A DNA stretch of 64,000 bases from Hansfordia pulvinata (taxonomy: Eukaryota; Ascomycota; Sordariomycetes; Xylariales). The notes beneath the pieces are model-generated. The model searched no databases and was not told where the DNA came from. It saw nothing but the letters and a program-made list of their open reading frames with translations. Below, in pieces: positions 1 through 11,237 of this stretch. The translations under genes were made by a program, and so were the position numbers. The stretch spans positions 754,001-818,000 of the forward strand of contig BJKQ01000009.1 of NCBI GenBank assembly GCA_006538405.1. Reading direction: 5' to 3'. Position 1 is the stretch's first letter. Every line of letters begins with the position of its first letter.

Positions 1-1
1 C

Positions 2-681
2 CTGCCTGATCTTGACTACCGCACCGACACCAAGCCTCCGCGCGGCGAGATCCTGCTGCGCGGCCATACCATTGGCAGTGGTTACTTCAAGAACCCCGAG
101 GAGACGGCAAAGGCATACACGGCCGACGGCTGGTTTCGCACCGGCGACATTGGGCAGATTGACGAGCGTGGCTTCGTCAGCGTCATCGACCGTATCAAGA
201 ACCTGGTCAAGCTGCAGGGCGGCGAATACGTGGCCCTGGAGAAACTCGAGGCTGTTTACCGTGGTTCTTCCTACGTCGCAAACCTGATGGTACACGCTGA
301 CTCGACGCTTGCTCGCCCTGTCGCGGTCATCACACCCAACGAGAAGGCTTTGTCCGAGCTGGCTGACAGTCTCAATGTCGACCACGCCTCCATGCACTCC
401 AACCAGGCCGTTCGGGAGGCCGTCTTCCGGGACCTGCTGGCTGTCGGCAAGAGGCAGGGCCTTGGCTCTCTTGAGACCCTCTCCGGGCTGGCCATTGTTG
501 AAGACGAGTGGACTCCTGCCAGTGTGAGTTCTGTTCCACTTTCCCTATAATAAGCTTCGCTTTCTTACTTGTTTGATGCTGACACACCATCCAGGGTCTG
601 GTTACCGCCACGCAAAAGGTTAACCGTCGCGCCTTGAAGGAGAAGTACAGCAAGGTGATCGTCGGTTTGAGCAAGCAATAG
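2..681 (+). CDS. Long-chain acyl-CoA synthetase, C-terminal part (5' end outside window)
   Basis: The visible 202 residues are the C-terminal end of an ATP-dependent long-chain fatty acyl-CoA ligase (FAA1/FAA4-like), which activates fatty acids to acyl-CoA for lipid synthesis and beta-oxidation. Coding frame starts at base 2. The adenylate-forming-enzyme signature DGWFRTGDIG is present near residue 55, followed by the fatty-acyl-CoA signature region IDRIKNLVKLQGGEYVALE, typical of the eukaryotic long-chain class. One intron, 524-594, has donor GTGAGT and acceptor CCAG; exon 2 (595-681) carries the family-typical end with VTATQKVNR and an LKEKY motif. No frame problem is seen. Family assignment is firm; which paralogue it is cannot be told from this part. 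Confidence 0.93.
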
Positions 682-1274
682 AGATGTCGCCACGTGCGAC
701 GGACACTCAAGTCACCAGGGGCGGGCCCTCGGGAGACACAACAGTCTGTCCTTGCCCATGGGGTCTGAGGGGGAGGTAATTAATGCGCGGCAGGCAGGGT
801 CGAGAAGTAGAGGAAAGATGCAAGCTTCTTTCTGAAATACGGCAGAGAACGATATGTGGCTGTAGAAAGATGCAATGCTATGGATTGCTTGTTGGGCAGT
901 TGGTCGGCTGCTTATATGAATTTTGATGCCATGTTAGCTACGAAGTACATACATAGACAGACACGCACAGAGGCTAGCGAGCGACCTGTCTATTTTCCAA
1001 CAAGATTACTGCGTTGATCAATTATTCCCTTCTGCTGATTTCATCCCGCAAACTGTGTCGCGGTGGTGAACGGTCTGAATGCGGGTGTTGCAGGGCCACC
1101 AGGCAAAAACGCGGCGAGGCAATCCTGTGTGCGTTTCCGACCGAGTGAGTTGTCCCATTGCATCGCGGCCACCGTTAATGACGAGCAAGACAATTCGCCT
1201 CCCCTCGTAGGTCGATGTCAAAAGGAAAGTAACGTTACTCTCTTAGAGGAGCGAAACAGACTGGCAAAAGATGT
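682..1274. other. Gene-free stretch between acyl-CoA synthetase and tRNA-Glu
   Basis: This stretch should hold the 3' untranslated region of the acyl-CoA synthetase and the downstream flank of the minus-strand tRNA gene. Only short overlapping frames without recognisable protein are present. I see no repeat or RNA structure. Confidence 0.6.
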
Positions 1275-1345
1275 GCGCGTCCAGGGAATCGAACCCCGAC
1301 CTCAACTTTGGAAGAGTTGAATCCTAACCATTAGACCAAACGCGC
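1275..1345 (-). tRNA. tRNA-Glu (anticodon UUC)
   Basis: On the minus strand a 71-base cloverleaf folds without an intron. The acceptor stem GCGCGTT pairs with GACGCGC (last pair T-G). The D arm is GTCTAATGGTTAGGAT and contains the A-box. The anticodon stem CAACT/AGTTG encloses loop CTTCCAA, so U33 is followed by anticodon UUC (Glu, GAA/GAG codons). The T arm CGGGG-TTCGATT-CCCTG carries the B-box. CCA is not encoded, as usual in eukaryotes. It stands alone between two protein genes. Confidence 0.95.
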
Positions 1346-2075
1346 TTTCTCATTGGATATTTGACGTAGCACTTATTTTTGTTCATATAACATTCTCTCA
1401 CAAATCCCACTCGTACGCACCATTCTATCCGTTTCCCCTTCTTTATCCTCCTTAACGTAGCGCCCCGCGAGCCGTGCACTATGTGTGGACTCTTCAGGGG
1501 CGACTCCCACCCCTCGTGCAGTATTACAACGTCCCCGTCATCAACTGAGAGGAGGCCTGGCGGCGAGCAAGTGTCTATTGTACTGACCCGCGACATGCTC
1601 GCATGAAACACGCGGGTGAACACTGCGTCCTTTCTTAGGATAACGCTGTCCAACAACATGCGAAAGACACCCATTCTATTACTAGCGGATGTTGGATTCA
1701 AGGAGAGCAGACACGCTGCTTGGCTTGAGCAAGATGGTGTCGTCGTGTACACGAGAACCATGGACATTCCATCCACAGCAACGTCATATGTTACAACTTC
1801 TCGCTCCGAATCAGACTCCGTACAACTTGCTGCTAAGGAAACCTGGCTGGCCCCAGACGGTATACCATTGTGAATGGACTTCGCTCACTTGCATATATTA
1901 AAGCTGTGGCTAAGCTACCTCGCGAGCGCAGGAAGATGGTTCGAAATGGTGGTATCTCCAAGACAAAAGAAGCACAACACTCTAGCTGAATCATTGACAG
2001 TCCGCCCCAGTCCTAGTCGCCTGAATGAGCCAGACTCGATCCAGGAGCCACCTGAACGAGAGCGAGTCTAGAAGC
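1346..2075. other. Gene-free stretch, lower GC than surroundings
   Basis: The stretch between the tRNA gene and the stop codon of HBS1 is visibly richer in A and T than the flanking genes. It has overlapping small frames on both strands, none with a recognisable domain. Part must be the tRNA promoter flank and the HBS1 3' untranslated region. A decayed insertion beside the tRNA gene is possible, but no terminal repeats were found. Confidence 0.5.
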
Positions 2076-4718
2076 TTACTCCAACAGCCCGGCAGCAATG
2101 GTCTCGCCACCTGAACGGAGGACAATGCGCTGGCCAGCCTCCACTGGTATCTTCGCCTCACGTCCGAGGCGGACCACTAAACGCGCCACGTTGTTGGGCT
2201 TGACGATATGTGGCCGTTTCTTGGTGACTGTGCCTTGCACGCGGTCAAGCAGAGCTGGCATCTCGACGATTTGGCCCGGTGCATGCAGGCGGCCACGGTG
2301 GATGTCGACTTGCATGGGCATGAGAACATCAAAGGCCAATGCTTTGATAGTGAACGAGTTGACGCACGGCACTGGGTTCTTGGCCTCGCAGGCAATGTCC
2401 CCCATGCGCACGTGCTGAGCCTCAATATGGCTCGTCAGGTGGATCACAGCATTTTGACCTGCCACTGTCCAATCGACCGGCTCTCCGTCAAGCTCCATGG
2501 ACTTGACGTACGCCTTTTCCCCACTTGGTTGGATGATCAGCGCATCACCCATCTGCAAAGTACCCGATTCCAGTCGCCCAGAAATGGTGATTGGGCTCTG
2601 CGGAGTGCGATAAACCTCTGATATGGTCATCCGCATGGGTTTGTCCAGGGCCCGAGCCAGCGGCTCCGACTTTTCCAGTTCCTCGACCAGTGTACCGCCT
2701 TGATACCAGCTGGCGGCCGCGTCTGTGGTCTTCTTGACAAGGTTATCTCCCAACAAGCCAGAAACAGGCACGAAGCTAATATTCTTGGACTGGAAGTTGG
2801 TCGCCGTCAGAAAGCCCGTCACCTGCTGAGATATTTCGTCAAATCGCTCTTGCGACCAGCCCACCGTGTCGAGCTTGTTGACCGCCACAATGATGCGGGA
2901 AACGCCCATGCTCCTGATAAGAAGCGAGTGCTCGCGTGTCTGTCCCTTGAGGCCAGCTTCGAACGCCCCAGTTGACGCGTCCACGACCAAGACCGCAAAG
3001 TCTGCCTGACTCGCGCCTGCGATCATGTTCGGGATGAAGTCGCGATGCCCGGGCGCATCAAGAATAGTAAAGGATGTCGAGTCCGTCTCGAACTTGTTTG
3101 TGGCAATATCAATGGTCACGCCCCGAGACCGTTCCTCTGTCCGCTGGTCCAGAACCCAGGCCAGGGCAAATGAAGATTTCCCCATCATCTCAGCCTCTTT
3201 CTTATATTTGTCAATGGTTCGCTTGTCCACGAAATCCATATCGAGAAGCAGTCGGCCCATGAGGGTGCTCTTCCCCGCGTCAACGTGTCCTGTCTGGGCT
3301 TAGTATTTTGGCTACTTCTATGATGAGCACAGTCCGTAAAGACTTACCGACAACGACGAAACTGGCGCTCTTCTTGGCTTTGCTCTTCTTGAACTCCCTA
3401 ATGACGTCCAAGTTTTTGCTCTTAGGAAGGGGGGTGTCGTCGATTTTGAGGTTGTTCATACCCTCAGAAGCGCCTTTGGCGCCTGTTTTGGGGCCGTCTT
3501 TCTGTTGAGCAGTAGCTTGCGCCAACTTCTTGTTGCTTGCTGAGGCGAAGTTATTAGTGAGCACTGTTCGTTACTTTCTCGCTGAAAGCGAACCTTTGGA
3601 CTGTGCCGCCAGCACCACGTCGTCTGGACTGGGCTCTGAGAAGGGATCCGTGACGGGAAAGCTGGGATTCAAGTAGGGGTATGGGAATTTGTAGGTTGCG
3701 GGACGAGGAACAGGGGCAGGCTCAGATCCAGGATCCGACAACCCAAAGAGGGTTTGGGCAAAAGCCGAGGGCTCAGCAACCTCGACGGCAGCTTCTCCTT
3801 CTTGGTGAGGCTCTTGAGCCATTGCAAAGTCTGGATTTTTGTGGGACATCGGCGCTTCGGAATCATCGGGGGGGCTTTCGGTGGCGGCAGACTCTGAGCT
3901 TCCAATTTTGAGTCTCTTCTTTGTGAGAGCGGCCAGTGAATTTGTTTTGTCTCCAGATGTGGGCTTGGATGGGGGCTGATTTTCCTTTCCAGAGGGCAAC
4001 GAGCCAGATGATGACGCGGGAGCTGGTAGCTCGGAAGACGCCGGGGGTTGATAGACAGCTGATTGGTACTCTGTAATAACCCATCGGAATCCTTGGCCGC
4101 TTTCTCCTCTTCGGCCTTCTTCTTGCGGGCAGCAGCGAGGGCCTGTAGTTTGGACATTGGTTTCGGGGCTGGCGTGCTGGAGCCGCCGAGGAGGCCGCCA
4201 CGTGGACGCAGAGGCTCAGCGAATTCGGCCTGGCGGTCCCTTGGAATGTTCATCCAAGGCATGTCGTGAAAGAAGCCCGCAACAGAGAAATGCGAACGTG
4301 AGAGCGCAGTACTGGCGGCAGCGTCAAAAGAATTCATGACCAACTTACCAGGAGTCTTGGAGACCTCGGCAGGGGGTGTCTTCTTTGGCGTCTTTGGAGC
4401 GGGTGGGTCGACAAATTTCTTGATGAGGTAGGCCAGGGACTTGTCGACGTCGAAGTAGTAATGCCACAAAGCCTCCTGGATCTGCCCAGTGGTCACCTTG
4501 GAGGCGTGATCGGCCAGGGCTTCGCGGACCTGGGCTGTACCGGCCGTCATCTGGGCTGCGCGACAAGTCAGCAGGCATGGCGTAGATATGAAGGTAGACT
4601 GTTGCTTACCGCGATCCTCGGGGGACATGCCATCATCCTCTTCGTCGAAGTCTTCGCCCTCATACTCGTCGAGGTCATTCTCGTAGTCGTAGTTTCGGTA
4701 GGCCTGGTGGCGCGACAT
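2076..4718 (-). CDS. HBS1: HBS1, eEF1A-like GTPase of ribosome rescue
   Basis: Hbs1 delivers Dom34/Pelota to the empty A site of stalled ribosomes for no-go and non-stop decay in the cytoplasm. Exons on the minus strand: 4718-4610, 4555 to 3594 (see below), 3539-3348 and 3289-2076. The N-terminus has the acidic MSRHQAYRNYDYENDLDEYE stretch and the Hbs1 N-terminal helical domain (IQEALWHYYFDVDKSLAYL). A conserved linker with PWMNIP and LQALAAARKKK follows, then the GTPase with P-loop GHVDAGKST split by an intron, switch motif DAPGHRDF and NKLD, then domains II and III to the stop. Between about 4100 and 4000 the frame changes. Either one C is missing from the five-base run at 4043-4047 (about 825 aa), or a 47-base intron 4069-4023 with a poor donor is used (809 aa). 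The first fits the pattern in neighbouring genes. The intron 3593-3540 has a weak GTTCGC donor but is phase-consistent. Confidence 0.92.
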
Positions 4719-5688
4719 GGCGACGGGAATAACGAGGGCAGTTGGCAAGCGCCAAATGGGCAAAGATGCACGTTTGATTAGGCGATGCCTTGAGCGTTTG
4801 AGGGCAGACTAGGCTGAATTTATGAGGAATCCGGTGCGGTCTTCAGAGGCGAGGCCCAGTCGTGGGGAGGTTTCGAGCTGATCTTGTGCTGTGCGACAGC
4901 CGAAGCATGCGTCTGGTATAAGCCAGGGCCTGATTTATTGGACTGATCCAAGTGATTCTGGGGTTAAATCTGCAATATTTGGACCAGGATCCGTCCTTGT
5001 CGACGAGGATATGAGGAATCGTGGTTTTGAGCAGAAATGGCTGACGCTTCGTTGCAAGGTGGTGGGGGGCAATCGCGCTGCAATACGCATTTGGCGGGGC
5101 ACCGGGCAAGCAGCTCTTTAAGCCCAGTGGTGCATGTGGGCTGTTGGTGGAGCTTCAATGCTCTTCTCGTGCGCAACCGAACCTACCTTACCACACTTAC
5201 ATGTATTGTTCTCCACTACTAGGTACTCGTACTCGTACCTCTCTCTCCTTCGGGCAACGCGGGGCATCTCTGGGTACCTGTCAGGCCTAATCGTGTGTCG
5301 AGATACATAACCCGAGCACCTGCAATGACGCAACCATCCACACTCATGCTGTCCTCGTCATTTTCCACCATCCTACGTGCCTACCTGTCATCGGGCTTTC
5401 CCGACGCGACGGCCTGGTAGTAGCGCGCGTCTAGGTCCTCTGCTACTTAAATGTGCATAGAACTACCATGGAAACGCCAGTAGTCGCAATAATTCAGTTG
5501 TACGATAAGACACATTCACCCCACATCAATGCTGGCGTTCAACAGCTGTGTGCGTCTGTCAGACCTTGCTCAATTCAAGCCTGCCCCTTCTGCCCATAAC
5601 ACTATGAGTCACACGGTGGTATCATCACATCCCCTTCTACCTTGATCAAACAGAAAAAAGTATACAACCAACCACTCTCCTTCCCACC
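4719..5688. other. HBS1 promoter region and VPS27 3' flank
   Basis: About 970 bases lie upstream of the HBS1 start and downstream of the VPS27 stop, both genes being on the minus strand. Only short shadow frames are present and I recognise no domain, RNA gene or repeat. Confidence 0.6.
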
Positions 5689-8013
5689 TCACAGGTCAAT
5701 CAGACTCTCTTCAGCAATAGCCTGTGGGGGCGCATGCTGCGGCGCCGCCGGGAAAGAGTATCCCGGCCCCGTTGCTGTAGCCTGATACCCTTGCGGTCCC
5801 TGACCAACCTGCCCTGGCTGCCAATATCCTGCTGCTGCCTGCTGGCTCGGGGGCGCTGCCTGATACTGTGGATGCGGTTGCGACGGTGCCTGTGGCTGTG
5901 TTGGCTGTGCCGGGACCGTCCCTGGAGTAGGCGGTATCGACTGCTGCCCGTACCCCGCCGGGTGTGGCAGGCTGGGGTACGCCGACTCGGATGGTGCACT
6001 TGGGCCCTGGCCTTCAGCCTGCCGTACTGCTGCGTTGTTGTAGTAGAAGGCAGCGTTCGGGTCAGCTGGCGCTACCGCAGCTTCCGGTCCGTGACCAGGC
6101 GGCCCTGCATTGTGCACGTGCGCAATCTGACCTGCTTGGGCTTGGGGCTCAGTGGGCGCGTAGCCTGCCTGCGGGGCGTAGTGACTCGGCGCCGACGGCG
6201 CTGCGCCCGACCAGCTTCCTGACCGAGACGGCTGTTGTGAATACATGTTTGCGGCGTGACGGAAGCCCGCTTATCATACGTGGCAAATTGCGGCTGTGGC
6301 GTCCCTTGAGCTTGCGGCGCGTACTGGTGTGCCGCCGGAGCTCTGCCGTAGTCTGCGGGTGGTGCCTCGCCGGTATAGAAGTTCTCCGCCGGCGCAGAAC
6401 CTCCTGTGGCTGGCGGCGGCATATGAGGATAGGGACCTGGTGCTTGCTGTGTTGGCGGCAGATTGTACCCGCCGATGCTGTGTTGACTGTACGCTTTCGA
6501 GAGACGCTCCTCCAGCATTCGATCGTAGTAGCGCACCACGGTCGAGAGCTTCGCATGCAGGTCGAGAAGAGTGTCTGGCGCCAGCCAAACGTTAGCCCGG
6601 AAAAATGCAATGCAGTCCATCTTGAACTCACCATGCTTGCTCATAGTCTCGCCATATGTTCTCGCGAGTTTTGGCCGGAGCGCTCCAATGGAGTCATACA
6701 GTTCCTGAATCTGCGGCTCTCTCAGAATGGTCCCGGGCGGTTGGGTCTGTAAGCGGTCCACGAGAGTCGAGAAGAGGTTGATGTTTTCGGCCTCGACCGG
6801 CGTCAGCTCGTAATCGTTTTTGGGCAAGACAAAAGGCGCCTGAGTTGCGGCTGGTGTCGAATCGGTCTGCTGCTTCAGAGCAGCGGCGTGTTGCTGCTTC
6901 TGTTCCTCCATGTCAGCGAGAGAGGCGGCAATAGCAGCTTTGAGGTCCTCGTCCTGGTCCTCTTCACTGTCTGCTTGTGGCTGTGCCTGGACCGAGGCAT
7001 GGCCGTTAGGTTTCGTGTCGTGGGCAGCGGGAGCGTTCTTTGTTGGCGGGGCGTAACCACTGCGCGAATGGCTCTGAACCTCTTCCAAGCTCATAGCAAG
7101 GGCTTTCTTTAGGTCTTCATCAAACGCATCGTCGACCCTAGCATTGCGGGGCTGCATGTTTGGAGCTGCGGGTCGACTTCTGTGGGAGTAGGAGGGCGAG
7201 GATGCTGCTGGAGCTTGAGCGCGGTCGTGACCAGGAGGGGGGGGCCCGGCCTTGAATGATTTGTCGGTAAGTTTGGCGTAACAGCCATCGTCGACGCGAA
7301 CGGGCTGTAAGATGCCCAGGTGGGGAAGAGGGAGGTTCTTCGCAGAGCACTGCTGATCGAAGCAGTTTCCGCAGTTGCGACAGTGGTGCTTCCGGTTGGT
7401 AAAAGTAAATGCAGTGCGGCAGCGCATGCACACCTCCGAGTCGGTCCATTCGGGGGCTGTGTGGGTTAGTCGCCTGTAGAGGTAGAGCGAGAGGTAGAGG
7501 GCGCACTCACAGCGCTGCTGTCGATCATGCTAGAAGACACAGATACTCGGGAGGAAATTGGAAGCCGTCAGAGGAAAGGGAGGAATAGACATCGTTGATA
7601 TAGCGGAGGTCTTGGCGGGAGTCGGTGGCGGTGGCCCAAGACTGGATTAGGTCGAGGATCTTGGCCTTTACGTCGTGGTTGACGGCAGCGGGGCCTTGGG
7701 CGTGAAGGAGGGAAGAGAGGTTGTCCATGAACTCGCGTGAGGCAATCTCGACGAGGAAGTGGGAGCCACCATTCTTGAAACAAGTGTCGGTAAGGTTCAG
7801 AGCGCTGAGCTGCTGGTTGGGGTTGGAAGCGCCGATGCGACGCTTGAGAGAGCGCATAGCATCTTTGGGCTGAACGGTGCGGGAGCGGATAATGTCGGAG
7901 ATCTCGAGGTTGAGGGCAATGTCCTCCAGACTACTGCTTGTGGCTTTTTCGATCTGCTCATCCAAGGCCGTGGTGGCGCGGGACTGGAACCAGCCGGACA
8001 TGGCGAGGGCCAT
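5689..8013 (-). CDS. VPS27: VPS27, ESCRT-0 subunit (VHS-FYVE-UIM)
   Basis: Vps27 binds PI3P and ubiquitinated cargo on endosomes and starts multivesicular-body sorting. Exons: 8013-7511 and 7456-5689, with a 54-base intron (GTGAGT...CACAG). Domains in order: VHS (from the start to about residue 150), FYVE finger ([16 protein letters not shown]), two ubiquitin-interacting motifs ([15 protein letters not shown] and [16 protein letters not shown]), the helical core that binds Hse1, a long P/Q/Y-rich tail, and a C-terminal clathrin-box-like SLIDL. The start may be 8013 or the second ATG at 8001, which gives the family-like MSGWFQS. Three positions each lack one base: GGG at 7549-7551, the five-base run 7452-7456 at the exon edge, and somewhere in 6240-6276, possibly CCC at 6266-6268. 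With these counted the protein is about 757 aa, normal for the family, so I treat it as intact. Confidence 0.92.
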
Positions 8014-11000
8014 GGGACGCAGCGCTCAGCGCGTGCGTATGAGACTCGAACCTCGGGCGGAGGGGATGGAGGAGGTAGGCTCCGACGGCGCCGTGGCGGC
8101 CAGCAAAGGAGGGACGATGAGTCGCAAGTAGCGGCAGCGTGGTGTTGCAGCTGTTGGTGGCGGGGATACGTAGACAGGTTATGGCAGTGGATGTGAGGGC
8201 GATGGCAAGACGATGGGGATGACGATGGCGGCCTGCGACACTCGGCAACCTATGGTGGCGAATGACAAGAGGTGTAGGTGTGAGCTGCAGTGGGCGAGGC
8301 TACAGCTATGGGTGGTGTATGACCTTGGAAGGTACCGTATTCGTTAGAAGCCCGTGACTGGAGGCAGCCCCGGCCATGTACCGCCGCCTCCGGCGCACTT
8401 ACCGTACTCAGGTAATCGTCCCTTAAGTTGGTTCCAGCCGCACGTGCCTACATCCAATGAGCTCCACGGCTAAAGGCATGTACATATTGAGCTACGAGTA
8501 CATGTATTTTTGTAGTGCAATGACCGCTTCACGAGGTAAGAGACGCCGAGATAGATATCCAGCCAATACCTATTGACCTCGACCCTCCATATTTCTTCGG
8601 CACCTGCAATATACTGCTTTTTGGGCGCGATAATCTGGAGAGACTGGTCATATCGAGCTGGCATACTCATACGCAAGACCTTGAGGATGGCCTGAAACCT
8701 CTAAGACGAACGGTCGCATGCACTGGTTAACGATCTCAGCCCGACGATCAACTGCGGCGTAGATATGACGCTATGCGTACCTCTGCCACGTCCCTCCACT
8801 TCTAAAGTACCTATACCTTACCACCTTACCTACACTTGAGGTACCAGGTGAGGGATTCCGTGTACATGAACATAAACGTTGGGCTGCAAGGCATCGGCCC
8901 TGTGAAGTCTGGGAACTCCTGGACGTCGTCCGCAAGAGGTGCTAGCCGAAGACACCTGATGGTCGAATCTCTATCCCGTCGTCGCTGCTGCCTGGAATAC
9001 GTATGCCCTCATGCGATATCCATTCGCTTGGGCTGCCCGACGCTATTGGGACTTTTCCGGCAGTACGCACGAAAGTCTTGCTTGAACGACGATGCAGTGA
9101 TGAGGCACCCCGGATCAAGAACAGGCCATCCTGTTTTGTGATCCCCGTCTTTGCGAGAAGCGGCATCAAATAACCCAACGCAGGGTGTGCAGAAGAGTCA
9201 CTACAGCCAAAGCACTGCCAAGGTCTCTGCGGTAACTGCAGTTGTAAAGCAGTTGTGGCAGTGTGCTCGTAATCCTATTCAGGCCACGCTACTGGAGCTT
9301 GTGCCCATAAATAGTATCGCCCGGTTTATCATCTTGTTGGTGTGGACTCTGGCACGTATCTGGCTGGGCCCGCACCGCCCGCTTCGTCTTCGCGTTTATG
9401 ACCCGTGGCATGCAAGCCAGCACCCTTGAATTCGAGTTGCCTCTGTCATTGGCCATGTCCGTTCTATCAAAGATCAAGCTTCTCCGCGTTGATGCCAGAG
9501 AGTAGAGGCATCTGCGTTGCCCAGGTTATGTCAACTCCAGCGTTTACCAGACACCAACTTCCCTGTCGAAATGCGAAAGAAGGTCTAAAAAGTCTTAATA
9601 AGAGTGCCATAGTGCCATGCCGCACGCCTGGTTCGCCGTGCATGCAATCTTGACAATAAGTCGCCGAGGGTATACAGCGAGCCCCACGTAATCTTCATCG
9701 TGGTCACTGGAAATTGCAGACTCCAACTCGTACTCGTGCTACTTTGTCGGGTTAACAGAATAGACAGCCGTAGCTTCCGGATTTCGACCCCAAAAGCTGA
9801 CTTGTCAGAAGCTTGGGTCGCCGAACTCACCCCGTCGGCTCTATGTACGTCCGAGTACATGACGGATCATCGTATGTAAGCAGCAGAGGGACCTGTGTGG
9901 TTCGCGCCATGGCCAGCCACTCGAAACTTTCGACTAGAAACCTCCCGAGGAGGAAAATGCCCAGTGGGAGGGTTGGTAGGCTGGTAGATAGTCTTCAAGT
10001 TAGATGCCTTTGACTGCTGGACTATGCCCCGCGATGTGGTTTCCAAGCTGAGGTGGTGAGTCGCGCCGACGCACATACTCGTAGCTGCAGTGCCCGTGCC
10101 CAAAGCTCCCATACAAGCGCGCAGAGCGGACCGCGGGGTATACATACGAGTGACGCAGGGCGTGGCAGGTTGGGCCAACGATGTGCCTCAATCTTCGCGG
10201 CCGCGCGTCGGAGGCGGTGGTAGAAGCCCACGCGTGATGTTGTACTCCTACCTCGGCAGCCTGCACCGCCGATAGGTAGGTAGGTACCTAATTGAGGGAT
10301 CTTCGCCCAACCAGGGCTCCCAAGCGGGCTTCCCGTGGCCGCGACGGGCTGGTAGTAGGTACGAGTGCGAGTACAGGGAAGCGCGGTGCATGCAGCGGGG
10401 CGCGGCGGGTAGCTCCAACTTGCCGCAGCCCGAGATACGGAACCCAAACCTGGGCAATTGGCTCGTCATTCGATGCCGAGTGTGCCTACCCTGTCCCTAC
10501 CAGCTTCCTTGGTTGCACCCTCCGGTGAATACCTAACCTACCTTACCTCATCATACCCAGCCAACTTTGGCCCTTGCAAACCAGTCGCCCAGGCGGTTGC
10601 TGCAAATCTGCCCTCCCTGTCGCCGCCATCGTCAACTTGAACGCCGCCACCCCCAACTTCCCCCTTTCTTGCTTATCGTCTCCGCTGCCCGCGACAAAGG
10701 AACCGAGTCTGCGCTAGCGACCGGGCCCAGCTCAGTACCCTCCGCCATCAGCCAGCGGGGATCATTTGGAACCGCCCTTTGCCTCAGCCCGCACGACACT
10801 GATCTGTTGACGTGACGCCGCTGAATCACCTCCGCAAGCTCTCCCTAGCTGCCGCGCGCCGGCCTTTACCTTTCCGCCCACCATTGTGGTTCGACCGGAA
10901 GCCTAGGTTTCTGCAGCATTACACGCACACGCATTCCGACCCCATGCCCCGTCGTTCGCCCCGCCCATCTACATGAACTTGCGATTCTCCCAGCCGGAAG

Positions 11001-11237
11001 CTTCACTCAGCTCGCTCCTTGTCTGCTGATGCCCTTCGTTTGTCCCAACGTCAACACTGAGGCGAGATGACCTCTGCGCGCCTCGTTCCAACCGAACCTC
11101 AACTCCTAATTCCCGCCTGCTAAGTCTGGTCGCCCTTCCCGCAGGGACGCCCTTCCATGTCGCCCTACGCCCACCTGCTCTCGGCCGCCTCTGCTCTTAC
11201 GCCTCCCTGAACGAACCCTCTCCCGACGCCTGACTCC
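8014..11237. other. 3.2 kb divergent intergenic region between VPS27 and the DOA4-type gene
   Basis: No frame longer than about 140 codons shows a recognisable protein. Features seen are a short AGGT/TAGG run at 10273-10288, several TACC/GGTA clusters, and a CT-rich stretch before the 11238 start that looks like a fungal promoter and 5' leader. The region must carry the promoters of both flanking genes. I cannot exclude a small unrecognised gene. Confidence 0.55.

Noticed and set aside
4023..4069. 47-base intron in HBS1
   Set aside because: It restores phase, but the donor GTACCA is poor and the length is at the lower limit. One missing C in a five-base run nearby explains the frame as well and matches the pattern in other genes. 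Kept only as an alternative.
4320..4356. GTAAGT donor inside HBS1 exon 2
   Set aside because: A perfect donor sequence, but the downstream sequence up to LQALAAARKKK is in frame and is the conserved Hbs1 linker, so it is read as exon.
6232..6279. Possible 48-base intron in VPS27 (GTATGA...ACAACAG)
   Set aside because: Its length is a multiple of three and so does not repair the frame change seen there.
8036..8060. B-box-like GAGGTTCGAGTCTC on the minus strand upstream of VPS27
   Set aside because: No cloverleaf can be folded.
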